A stretch of 64,000 nt of DNA from Branchiostoma floridae (lineage: Eukaryota; Chordata; Leptocardii; Amphioxiformes; Branchiostomatidae), in contig NC_049996.1 in NCBI RefSeq assembly GCF_000003815.2, positions 988,169 through 1,052,168 on the forward strand, read 5' to 3'. The notes beneath the pieces were generated by a model. That model did not search any database. It had not been told where the DNA came from and worked only from the letters and a program-made list of their open reading frames with translations. A program made the position numbers and the translations under genes. Below, piece after piece: positions 22,101 through 31,015 of this stretch. The number at the start of each line of letters is the position of its first letter. Positions within the stretch are counted from its first letter, which is position 1.

Positions 22101-25002
22101 ACTGTTTCTATCGGATTGCCTTCATTTTGGTCCCATTTTTTAAAAAGATTTATGCTGTCCGTGGAGATCTAGGAGGGGAGCAGATCCTCTCCAACAAATA
22201 TTGAAGAATGCCAAGAAATTGGCTACCTTTAGTCATGTCAAGGTCTATTTAAACCTCCTTTGTCATATGTTTAGAAACCACTAGTATTCTATCAATTAAA
22301 TATACATATGCTCTTTCAATTGGGTTTAATGTTGACACAAGAAATTGTTTTCCTTCTCTTTCAGTCTTCCATTGCAGATTTCTTCACAGCACAGACCAGA
22401 GCCGTGTTAAAGCCAAAGTGTATATTGAATGAAATACGCCATCAAGTAGACAAAGTCTAATCACTGCCACTTATTACCAATCCTTGCCATCGTGCAGACT
22501 GTGCTTTTGCACTCAATCTTCCAACCCCTGCCACCGTGCAGACTGTATGTGCATTCGCACTCAATACAACAACAAGTTCAACCTCTGCCACCGTACAGAC
22601 TGCATTGTGATTAGCACAAATGCACGCTGCTCTGATGAACTACATCAAATATTGCAATATACAAAGTAATGCCATCTGATAAACAACGCGTTTCATATAA
22701 GTTGTCAAATTTGTCAAAAGACAATTAATTTATTTTTGACTAACTGTTCAATCTTACCATAGTACATACAATGTATACCTGAACTGCAGTCATTCATATA
22801 GTCAGGGTTCTCCCCAGAATCTTTTAATATAGTGGAGGGGCTGGCAAAAATAATCCAAACCAACGCGCTGCGCTTTCATGAAAATTTGTTCATTTTGCAT
22901 AACAGATGGTGTCAAATACTTCAAGTACAATATAGTGTTGTGACTCCTTTGTTGTGAAGTGTCAAAACCACTATTGTTTTGATCATCGTCCATTCACAAG
23001 TTTTTGCAGACAATGCCAACTGGAAAAGTGATACCACAAAAATCTGTGAATTTTCATTAATATTAGCAAAACTAATCAGGAAAATAGGGAAGAAACACAC
23101 TAGATTTCAAATGTAGTATAGTGGAGCTGGGCTGGAGTATAGTGGAGGGCCTCCCTTATTCCATCATTTGTGGAGGACTCTGATATAGTACCCTCTCAAC
23201 TTACCACAGTACCTCAAATTGTGCAGGCAGTACCCACTTAGCTGAACACAGTACCTGGACTCCAGCCATGCATGCAGCTCCCACTAAGCTGACCACAATA
23301 CCTGGACTCCTGCTGTGCATGCAGTACCCACTCACCTATCCACAATACCTGGAGTCCTGCTGTGCATGCAGTACCCACTCAGCTATCCATAATACCTGGA
23401 CGCCTGCTGTGCATGCAGTACCCACTCAGCTATCCACAATACCTGGAGTCCTGCTGTGCATGCAGTACCCACTCAGCTATCCACAATACCTGGACGCCTG
23501 CTGTGCATGCAGTACCCACTCAGCTGGCCACAATACCTGGACGCCTGCTATGCATGCAATACCCACTCAGCTGGCCACAGTACCTGGACTCCTGCTGTGC
23601 ATGCAGTACCCACTCAGCTGGCCACAATATCTGGACGCCTGCTGTGCATGCAGTACCCTCTCAGCTGAACACAGTACCTGAACTCCTGCTAAGCATACAG
23701 TACCCACTCAGCTGTCCTTTCACAGAAATGAAATAAATTAAAATTGTTACTGCATATCCTTGAAATAATGTCTAATTATTTCATATTTATTAGTTGTCGA
23801 GGGTCAGAAAATGCAAGGTCATATTCTAAGACACCTACATATATTTGCAACAAGATTAACAGATCAATACAAGGCTTTGGCTACCATAATACGTATTTAG
23901 CAGACAAGCAAATTATCCCTACTGCACGCCAAGGCACAGCATTTTGCCGTGCCGGGCTTGAAGTGCCGACCTACTTTTTCCTGACGATATTCCTACCACG
24001 CGGCAAGGCACAGCTTTTTTAAAAAGATTTCTTGTTTTACATGTCAAGAACTTTCGGGCCAGCTAAAAGAACGGGCACAAATAGCTGGAATGCAGTGAGA
24101 ATTTCTGGAATACACTACGAATTGCCAAGAATTGCCAGGAATAGAAAATAATTTTCATTCTGATGGCATTCCGGTTCATTCTTGCTCTCGTGTAAAGGGG
24201 GCTTAACAAGATCTAACGTGCTTCTAATCTCCCCTAATGCTAGGCATTGATCACATGCTCAGACGAGAGGTCCTGCCACACTGCGGTCCACATCTACCAA
24301 AGAAGACATACGAAGGTTTCTGGTTCAACAACACATGGCATTCACTCCGATGTAACTCTCGTCAATTCCCGCCATCTTTGGAAACGTACAAATGTCTGCA
24401 GAACAAAACATTCTTTGTAATAGGAGATTCAACCGGACGCCAGTATGAGGCATTCCTTAAAAAGCTAGTGGGGGAAATAGACACATATTTGCCTGATGCA
24501 ATGAAAGAATGGGAAAAAAAACAATAGTATTAAGCTAAAGTTTCTATTTCACACATTTCCAAAGAACCAAGGGCCCCCACTTAAGGTAAAGAACTTTATA
24601 TATGCAGCAGATGAGGTCGATAGTATTATTGGTGGACCAGATGTTGTTATAATTTTTAGCATATGGGCTCATTATTGTGCTGAACCGATAGAAACGTATC
24701 GTTCAAGGGTTTGGGGGATTCGCCATGCTTTAGAACGTTTACTGAGCCAATATCCAGACACAAAGGTAATTTGGAGAACAAGTAACATGCGAGAAGCCGA
24801 AGGGCATTGGGCTCTTCAAAATGGTAATTGGTATGCATATCAACTGCTTTTAGAAGCTAAGCAAATTCTTAGAGACCTAAATATTTTTGTTATGGATGTT
24901 TGGGATATGTCAGTGTGTGACAAGGAGATGTATATGCTACATCCAGAACCCAATGTCATAAAGAATCATATAGACTTAATATTGTCGTACATCTGCCCCT
25001 GA
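16105..25002 (+). CDS. NXPE-family protein gene 1 (neurexophilin + PC-esterase domains), 4 exons, with three +1 frameshifts
   Basis: Exons are 16105-16182, 18829-19552, 19728-19777 and 24244-25002. NXPE proteins are secreted or Golgi type II proteins with an N-terminal neurexophilin-like region and a C-terminal PC-esterase fold. Family members are proposed to act on glycans, but no substrate can be inferred here. Residues 1-26 form a signal anchor. Exon 2 encodes the neurexophilin domain (VYNVGETLFIRIVAKD, DYGNGTYLAKFLLSWPG, SSEAVQVLRRVRD). Exon 4 encodes the esterase, with GDSTGRQYE carrying the nucleophile Ser and ending in SYICP. Three single-base insertions (T10 run near 19100, TTT near 19335, A8 run 24513-24520) break the frame. 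Discounting them gives 1608 nt, exactly 536 codons including the stop, a usual NXPE length. Phases are 0, 2 and 1, the same as in gene 2. It is either a very young pseudogene or an intact gene with consensus errors. Confidence 0.85.
16924..18444. mobile_element. diverged TTAA-MITE family A with a family-C MITE nested inside (intron 1)
   Basis: The left end (CCATATCCAGGCTGGGC) follows TTAA at 16920-16923. The right end (GGTCTGGATAAGG) precedes TTAA at 18445-18448, and both have the G-run/C-run next to the terminus typical of family A. Inside, from about 17030 to 17819, lies a family-C element. It shows the shared block ATAATTTATGCAAAAGATCA, the X-box palindrome at 17248-17261, AAGATGGCGGC at 17437-17447, a GGGGTCAGTTTTGACCCC hairpin, and the end GGTGGCTTGAGGG|TTAA (17820-17823). 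The left end of the nested copy is missing. Further family-A-like words occur at 16245-16500. Confidence 0.65.
18829..19552 (+). CDS. NXPE gene 1, exon 2 (neurexophilin domain), two +1 frameshifts
   Basis: Acceptor TTTCACTGCAG|G at 18828/18829 and donor AACAG|GTAATA at 19553. Translation passes through three successive frames: the first to GEDFFF, the second from about FFLAKLYSNSS to DEKT, and the third from SEWTKC to HLFNR. Concatenated, these align end to end with the uninterrupted exon 2 of gene 2, for example DVYNVGETLFIRIVAKD against KYHVGQLLLIKVVAKD, and PRDVCDYSKPIPNATFYCERP against LRDVCEFSKPTINVSFYCQRP. Both breaks are one extra base, the first in a run of ten T, the second within GACTTTCGG. 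No other stop interrupts the domain. Confidence 0.85.
19728..19777 (+). CDS. NXPE gene 1, exon 3 (50-nt linker exon, GC splice donor)
   Basis: Acceptor TGCTGCATTTCAG at 19727. The exon encodes (R)PLREVPTNITINVKGK and lines up with the gene 2 exon 3 peptide (R)DLSFAETSSNIIRIQAKGS. The phase required to join exon 4 is met only if the exon ends AAAG at 19777 and the intron begins GCAAGT, the standard GC-AG donor consensus. The nearby GT (GGCAA|GTATGG) would shift the frame by one base. Confidence 0.7.
20088..20262. repeat. short tandem duplication (~83-90 bp unit)
   Basis: TTTACATTT(A/C)(A/C)AATTTCTTCA...ATTGT(A/G)CTATCTCTAATC(G/A)ATT followed by ATTTGTCA(T/G)TGTAT(T/C)AAAGAT occurs twice in a row in intron 3. 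The remaining DNA of intron 3 from 19778 to 20910 shows no other recognisable feature. Confidence 0.65.
20911..21390. mobile_element. foldback element, left arm and part of right arm (runs into gap)
   Basis: From CCTTTACACGAAATCGAGAGCAG (about 20914) through GGAATGCCGTCAGAATGA, TATTCCTGGGTATTCGTAGTG and CCCGAAAGTTTTTG (about 21100) this is one arm. From about 21300 (CTGGAATGCAGTGAGAATG...GCACTACAAAT) the same words recur in reverse complement until the gap at 21391. The arms exceed 150 bp, the hallmark of a foldback or long-TIR element. A further arm lies at 24030-24207. Confidence 0.6.
21391..21490. other. assembly gap (100 N)
   Basis: A fixed-length run of N, so the true size is unknown. 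It interrupts the right arm of the foldback element and is followed directly by a (CAA)n microsatellite (21491-21516), which may explain the assembly break. Confidence 0.99.
21775..21865. mobile_element. 91-bp MITE with 27-bp inverted repeats and perfect 9-bp target duplication
   Basis: The left terminus TAATCTCCAAGCAGATCTTC and the inverted right terminus GATCTGCTTGGAGATTA extend to about 27 bp of near-perfect inverted repeat. The element is flanked on both sides by GGTATTTCC (21766-21774 and 21866-21874). A 9-bp duplication is typical of Mutator-like transposition. It is one of the smallest conceivable MITEs, little more than its two ends, and shares the CTCCAAGCAGA core with the element at 3093. 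It lies in intron 3 of NXPE gene 1. Confidence 0.85.
22481..22615. repeat. short tandem repeat, three ~55-bp units
   Basis: The block (C/A)CCTTGCCA(T/C)CGTGCAGACTGT followed by a GCACTCAAT/TTAGCAC-containing spacer occurs three times with substitutions. It lies in intron 3 of NXPE gene 1. Confidence 0.6.
22803..23182. mobile_element. hAT-like MITE (CAGGGTTCTC...GAGGACTCTG)
   Basis: The termini CAGGGTTCTCCCC and GGAGGACTCTG are inverted repeats with two mismatches in ten and start and end with the CAG/CTG typical of hAT elements. ATATAGT flanks both sides (22796-22802 and 23183-23189), a 7-bp match close to the 8-bp duplication expected for hAT. The 380-bp interior has no transposase. Confidence 0.65.
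23214..23715. repeat. minisatellite with 47-bp unit, about ten copies
   Basis: Units such as GCATGCAGTACCCACTCAGC followed by TATCCACAATACCTGGAG/CGCCTGCTGT repeat with a strict 47-bp period (for example starts at 23317 and 23364). Variation is concentrated at a few positions (CTATCC/CTGGCC, GGACTC/GGACGC/GGAGTC). 47 is not a multiple of three, yet the unit has no stop in any forward frame, so overlapping open frames arise. They are not considered genes. Located in intron 3 of NXPE gene 1. Confidence 0.9.
24030..24207. mobile_element. isolated arm of the foldback element
   Basis: In reverse complement this segment matches 20914-21110 block by block: CCTTTACACGAGAGCAAG, GGAATGCCATCAGAATGA, TATTCCTGGCAATTC, ATTCGTAGTG, and CCCGAAAGTTCTTG. 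It is therefore an inverted partner of that arm, 3 kb away, or the remnant of a second copy. It ends 36 bp before the last exon of NXPE gene 1. Confidence 0.6.
24244..25002 (+). CDS. NXPE gene 1, exon 4 (PC-esterase domain), one +1 frameshift
   Basis: Acceptor CCCCTAATGCTAG at 24243. In phase 1 the exon reads GIDHMLRREVLPHCGPH, then GFWFNNTWHSLRC, then NKTFFVIGDSTGRQYEAF, where GDS is the nucleophile block of PC-esterases. A run of eight A at 24513-24520 shifts the frame by one base. The following frame continues without a stop through GGPDVVIIFSIWAHYC, FVMDVWDMSVCD and MLHPEPNVIKNHIDL to SYICP and TGA at 25000-25002. The family's C-terminal DxxH is represented by YMLH: the His is present but the Asp three positions earlier is Tyr. 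Confidence 0.85.
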
Positions 25003-25317
25003 TCAGTGATTAGTCCTTTCCGTCACAGAGGTAACAATGTGAAAGAAATAGTATCCGACACAAGTAGATGCAGATTATAACACATATCTGTTTTCGGCAA
25101 CATTTTAATGGTAATGGGATAATGGTACTCGGGTGATAATGGTAATAGGATAATGGTACAATGTTGTTTTTTTTTTTTGTTTGTAAAGTGTAATGGATGT
25201 ATTCAGGAAATAATTTTGATCAACTGTTTTCATGTCAATTTAAACGCGTTACAAAGAAAATCAGCGTGCTAGGGATATTACAGGTGTTTCGTTTTTTTAC
25301 CATTTTATTGTATTACA

Positions 25318-25323
25318 AATAAA
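25318..25323 (+). promoter_or_regulatory. candidate polyadenylation signal AATAAA for NXPE gene 1
   Basis: First canonical AATAAA after the stop codon, about 315 bp downstream, in AT-rich DNA. Position is plausible for a 3' UTR. No cleavage site can be confirmed. Confidence 0.4.
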
Positions 25324-27400
25324 CATTTGTAAGTATCAGAAGTATGACTGTCAGGAGTAATCAGTGTATGTATTTTAGAATGATTTTATGGATTTGTCCT
25401 AGAAGCATACTTTTCATTTGATCTCATTGGAATTTCAACAAAGCCACACAAAAAAATCAAGGTGGTTCATATAAGATAGCACAACCCAACTGGTATGTTC
25501 GATATGCATGGAGTCAATCAATGGCATCATATTGACGTCATTTTGGTTTGGTAATACAGATATCCATTAGTGACTGATATGTCACTATACTTACTGCAGT
25601 CTGTGTGATTGATGTTGTTATTAGCAATACAAGTCGTAATAAACATTGCTATTCTATTATCTGCACTTGCTGTTACAGTTTTGTAGCATACTTTAAAGTT
25701 TTCTGGGAATACACAATTGTATACCCCCTTTCATGGTTCTAGCCAATAAGGTCAAATTGATGACGTCATTATTACGTCATATTATGTCTTAGTTGCGTCA
25801 AATTTCTTTTAATGGTCAGATATCATATCTGCATCATTCTTATTAGGTGGCCATATGATAATTCGTTTTAGAGTTAAGGAGTCAGAAGGGAATGGCCTCA
25901 AAAGCCGCGTAGAGCGTAGGTCCGTCTATACACAATCAAGATCAGTGTCCAAATGATCAACTGAATTTGAATTCCGGACTGACGTTATTTGAAATAGAAT
26001 CACGAGTGTCGATTGGTTCAAATCGTGCGTTGCGTGTAAGGAAAGAATGATTCGCATAGTCAGCAGACAAATAACCTGTTTAATGTGTATTACTATTGTT
26101 ATTGAGCATAATTCGGAGACAAGCTCACCGGTCATTTCGCACTTTGACAATAGAGTAATTGCAAGTAATTGCATACAAATATAAATTACATACAAACACG
26201 CTTGCCGACGCAACAATTTTGGCAATTGTACATTTACCACCGCCAAGGAAAATTGAATATGTTGAGTCAAATACAAAGGTAATTTCAGCTGAATGTCGGA
26301 GGGCTAGTTCGTAAGTAACGGATCGTCAGAAGGGAGCCGGCTAGTGTCTGATTCCCCCGAAAAAAAAAACTATTTACAAATTTGAACGCAAGGATAGTTA
26401 TCTTGATAAGACCTCCTTGGTGTATGTAAGCAAAGAGGTTATAAAAATCAATATTAGATAAAGAATTACTCTAACCTCCTTGATATAGGTAACTTGGACC
26501 TACACAGCCCAGTTCATGACACATGTACACATGAGAAACACCATACAAGAAATCTTTGTCGCAGTCGAACTAAATGCCAGGTGTATTCCGAACTTTTACT
26601 TGGTCCGGATACTATGGGAACTAGGGCATAAAACCTTACGTGGGCTAAAGTCAGTGGATAAATATGTCCCTTCCATTATGAATAAGTACATTAAAAACGC
26701 GTTTACAAAACAACAAAATCCCCGTTTACTCTTGTCTATTTTTTAAGCTTTTGATGCTCGTGTCTGCTTGGTGACTGCTTACTAAGACCGTTCAATTATG
26801 AAACTTGAAATTTATCCAGCATTTTCCCACACATTTTTGGGTATTTGTATTGATGTTGTTTTAGTATGGTATTTTTCTATTTCGGCTAGCGCTGTTTAGC
26901 CCACCATTCAAAGACAGGGGACGCATCGCCAGTTTTAAAAACCCTTTGTTATGTCCAGTTGAGCCACAATTTGTTTTAAAACAGCACATGGAAGTTTATG
27001 CAAGAGATCGTTTGTGTGCAACTGTAATTCCCCTCTAAAATACAGGGCCTAAGAGCAGAGTCTAACTTTTTCTGTTCCAGAACAAGATAGAACAAAAACA
27101 AGCAAGTTAAAATCAAAACAAAGCACGCTGGGCAGACATTGACACAATACACATCTTATAACAATGTAACACTAGACTATCTTATGGATTTGAAGAAGAC
27201 TTAAATGAAACTCTAAATCTTAACCCTTTTCATGGAGAACAACTTTCGTTCTAGTAGAATTGCGAAATGCAGGTTGGACAGCTCGGGTTTCTCTATAACC
27301 CCATTGGTAGACCACACACGAACCGCATTGCTTATCCTTCAAGCTTTTACTGTGGCCTTGGGCCATATTATTATTATTTTTTTTAATTCACATTTATTCA
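25324..27400. other. non-coding stretch, no gene recognised
   Basis: Only short frames without recognisable domains are seen. The segment around 25740-25800 has ATGACGTCATTATTACGTCAT and may be a decayed relative of the TTAA-MITE clan, but no ends are visible. Confidence 0.35.
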
Positions 27401-27401
27401 A

Positions 27402-28372
27402 CCCTCAAGCACCCGACCTTATTTTGCGACTAAAATGACCGAGTGGGGTCCAAACGGACCCCAAAATGTTTTGTTCATAAAATCTCAGTACCATTTCTTA
27501 CCGGTAATCATTGTATATACATTGCTTCGTCAATGTAAGAGAAAGATTTTGAGATGTTAGGGTGTTGCTAATTCCAACTAATTATCATAATTTATGCAAA
27601 AGTTCAGAAGGACCACGTTTTGCACTAAACCTATTCCGAACAAAAAGGGGAATTTTGAGGCCCTCAGCAACATTTATGTCACATAACTCATGAACGGCTA
27701 GAGCTAAAGCTACGAAACTTGGTAATTTATCACAAAATATTGTTTGCAAAAGTTTTTGGTCAATAAAGTAAGTTTATCATTTTTTGGGGTTGCCATGGCA
27801 ACCATATTCTAACAGGCATATTTTTGACAAAATTTGACAATTTCAATTTAAACAAGGTTTTCTTGGTAAACTACACCTGTTTTCTGACAACAATTAAATT
27901 CTATGAAATTCAATGTAATTTTCATGACTTAAAATTCATAATTTATGCTAATTTCATGACGTCATTGTTCAAAATCCAAGATGGCCGCCCTGATTTGGCA
28001 AATGACGTCATAATGTCGTCACATTACATGTTGATGACACAGAAAGGTTTGTGATGATTTAAGTTTACATTCTTATTGTTGTCTGAAAGTTTGGTAGTCA
28101 TACTGTAAGTGGTTAAGGAGTTAGCCTCCAAAGTTTGTTTTAAAAACTGCACATTTTTGCTGGGGTCCGTTTGGACCCCAGAGGGACTGAACACAAACTT
28201 TCTTTATAATTTCCACATCATTGTACCAATCTTTGCGAAAACGTAGGAGAAGGTATAAGACATATTGACTGACAAAGTCACGGAAGGATTTTTCTTCAGA
28301 TCAAAAATGTTCAAATACCACTTCAAAATGTACGCCTGGGGTCCAAATGGACCCCACTCGGGTGTTTGAGGG
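27402..28372. mobile_element. TTAA-flanked MITE, family 1, complete copy
   Basis: Left end CCCTCAAGCACCCGACCTTA after TCAA (27398-27401). Right end CTCGGGTGTTTGAGGG before TTAA (28373-28376). One substitution in a TTAA duplication explains the flank difference. Subterminal hairpins GGGGTCCAAACGGACCCC and GGGGTCCAAATGGACCCC lie at the two ends. The interior carries a perfect X-box (27789-27802), TGACGTCA at 27957-27964 and 28003-28010, and AAGATGGCCGC at 27978-27988 between them. At 971 bp with no open transposase frame it is non-autonomous and serves here as the reference copy of the family. Confidence 0.85.
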
Positions 28373-31015
28373 TTAACAAGGATTTGAAAAACAAGTTCCT
28401 TATCTGAGTCTTCTCCTCTTGTACATTGTACCTTGATCCCTCAACCTAGTATCCCCGGGTCGTGGGGGCGCTGCATGGTGGTACTGTGAATCAGGTTCCT
28501 CCATCCCATTCGGTCCTGCGTCAGCGGGAGGGACGCTGCAAAGCTCTTTCCCGTCCATTCCTTGATGTTATCTGCCCATTATTTCTTCTGCCTTCCCCTT
28601 CTCCTGGCTCCGTTTACAGTTCCTTGAAGGATGACATTGGACAGCCCGGATGACCTCATTACGTGTCCATACCACTTAAGTTTCTTTCTCTTCACTATTG
28701 TTAGGAGTCTTTCATAATAACCAAATTGCCGCATGTTGTTTATGACCTCTTCATTTGTAATGTGGTCCAGATAAGTTATCCCGAGGATTTTTCTTAGGCA
28801 TTTCATTTCAACCATCTGCACCCTCCTTTGGAGCTCTGCATTTAGTGTCCACGATTCACAGTAAAGAAAGATGGAGAGTACAAGCCTACAAGGGCCTGTA
28901 GGAGTCTAAGCTTGGACCTCATGCTAATGATTTTGTCTCTCCCGATTGGTTTCAGTTTATCCAAAGCTTTTAGCGTCATTGCTGTGCGTGCCAGGATCTC
29001 AGGCTTGGAGCCCTCTTCACTCATAATTGCACCTAAGTATTTGAACTTTTTTACAGTCTCTAGTACTTCTTCTTTTACTGTAATTTTTATCTGGATAGGT
29101 TTGTCACTATTGGTCATTAGTTTTGTTTTCTCACCACTAATTTCCATTCCATATTTGGCTAATGTTGTGTCCAGGCTATTAACAAGCTTTGAGAGTTCCT
29201 TTCTGACCCTGCCAGACCATCAATGTTATCGGCGAATCTCAGGTTTGAGATGGTGCGTCCTCCAATGCTAATCGAACATATGTGGTGCTCAAGGGCATCG
29301 GACATGGTGCGCTCAAGATAAATGTTGAATAGCGTTGGCGACAGAAGGCATCCCTGACGGACTCCGTCTGAAGTGTGGAACCATTCCCATACTGTACCTC
29401 GTACTAGCACTGCACTGCTGGCCTTTTTGTACAGCTCTTTGATGGTTTGGATGAGTTTTGACCCATGTTGTACTTTTTCATAGTGGCCCAAAGAGCGTCA
29501 TGTCAGATTCTATCAAACGCTTTTTTGAAGTCTATGAAAACGTGATAGATGTCTTGTTGGTGTTGACTGTACTTCTAGCCTAGTACTCTGAGATTGAATA
29601 TTTGTTCAGTTGTACTTCGTCCATTTCGAAACCCTGTCTGCTCCTCTGCTATTTCTTCCTCAGCTTGGGGTCTAAGTCTGTTAAGGATAACTTTAAGCAT
29701 AACCTTGCTTGCATGGCTTATAAGACTTATGGTCCGATAGTTCTTACATTGCTGTAGATTACCTTTCTTAGGAAGCGTAATTATCAATGATTTAGTCCAT
29801 GAAGTTGGCCAAACCCCAGTCTGCCGTATCTTGTTGCAGATTTTTGTGAGGATGTCCACTACTGTGTCCCACCCATGCTTAAGCAGTTCTGCTGGCATGT
29901 TATCCAACCCGGGGGATTTGCCATTTTTTAGTAATTTTAGAGCTGTCACGACTTCATCACGCAGTATCGGATAGTCATCCTCATTTGTTGACTCCTGACA
30001 TGAAAGCACACTTGTATCTCCTTGGAACAATATTCAGTCCATCTGTTCAGAACGTCCTTATCTTCCATCAGGCAAAGCCCATCTTTGTCCTGTATGGTAG
30101 CGATCCTTGGTTGTCTTTCCTTAGTAAGGTCCTTAACAACCTGAAAAGCTTTTCTACCGTTGTTTTTCTTCAGGCCTTCCTCTATTTCTATGCACTGTTG
30201 TCCCACCCACGTGGCTTTTGCTTTTCTCATGTCCTTTCTGATCATTTTGGAGATCTTCATGTACTGGGATACTCCTGTTGAGTTTTTAGTTCTCTTTAAT
30301 TCGCGCCTTCTGTCACACTCTTCCAATATATCATCAGTTACCCAGGGTCTGGTTTTCTTACGGCGTTTTCCAAGAATTTTACTGGCCGTTTCAACCAAAG
30401 CTTCGTTAAACTGTTTAGTGATTGTCTCAACATCCTCTTCTAGGGAGAGCAGTGGGACAAACCTGCCACCGACTGTCACCCGGAAGGTCTCAGCAACAGT
30501 AGGCTCCTTAAGTTTGTCTAGGTTAAAAATAAGCCGGCTATTTTATGGCCTGCTGACCTTCTTGAGTTTTGTTTTAAAGTTCATGATTACCATGTCATGA
30601 TCACTGCCAATATCTGCACCTGGGGAGGTCCTTGTCTTAGCTACATCAATACCCGATCGAAACCGATTTCGAACACGGATATAGTCAATTTGGTTGTGAT
30701 ATCTACCACCTGGAGCATGTCAGGTCCAGCACCTAGATGCCTTGTGTTGTCCCAGGGTATTTGCAAGCACCATGTCATTATGGGAGGCAAATTCTAACAG
30801 GCTCAGTCCCCTTTCATTTGTGGCGTTGTTGCAAGAGGGCCCACAGAACTCTTTCCAACTGTCTTGGGCATCCCTCCCTACTTTTGCAGTCCAGTCCCCT
30901 TGAACTACCAATACATCTTTTTTGTTCACTTTATCTACCGTTTCTTGCAGCTGTACGTAGAACTGCTCAAGTTCCTCATCCGTGTAGTCTGTTGTTGGTG
31001 CATACACCTGTATTA

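Noticed and set aside
22365-22430. Possible exon after CTCTTTCAG at 22364
   Set aside because: In the phase needed by NXPE gene 1 it hits a stop (GAATGA). Exon 4 at 24244 joins exon 3 in frame without it.
23214-23715. CRISPR-like array
   Set aside because: Repeats are contiguous 47-bp units without unique spacers, and the sequence is eukaryotic.
23268-23736. Overlapping 70-137 codon frames
   Set aside because: They are the 47-bp minisatellite read in three phases.
25926-26276. 116-codon minus-strand frame
   Set aside because: Hydrophobic composition of AT-rich DNA, no family resemblance or supporting context.
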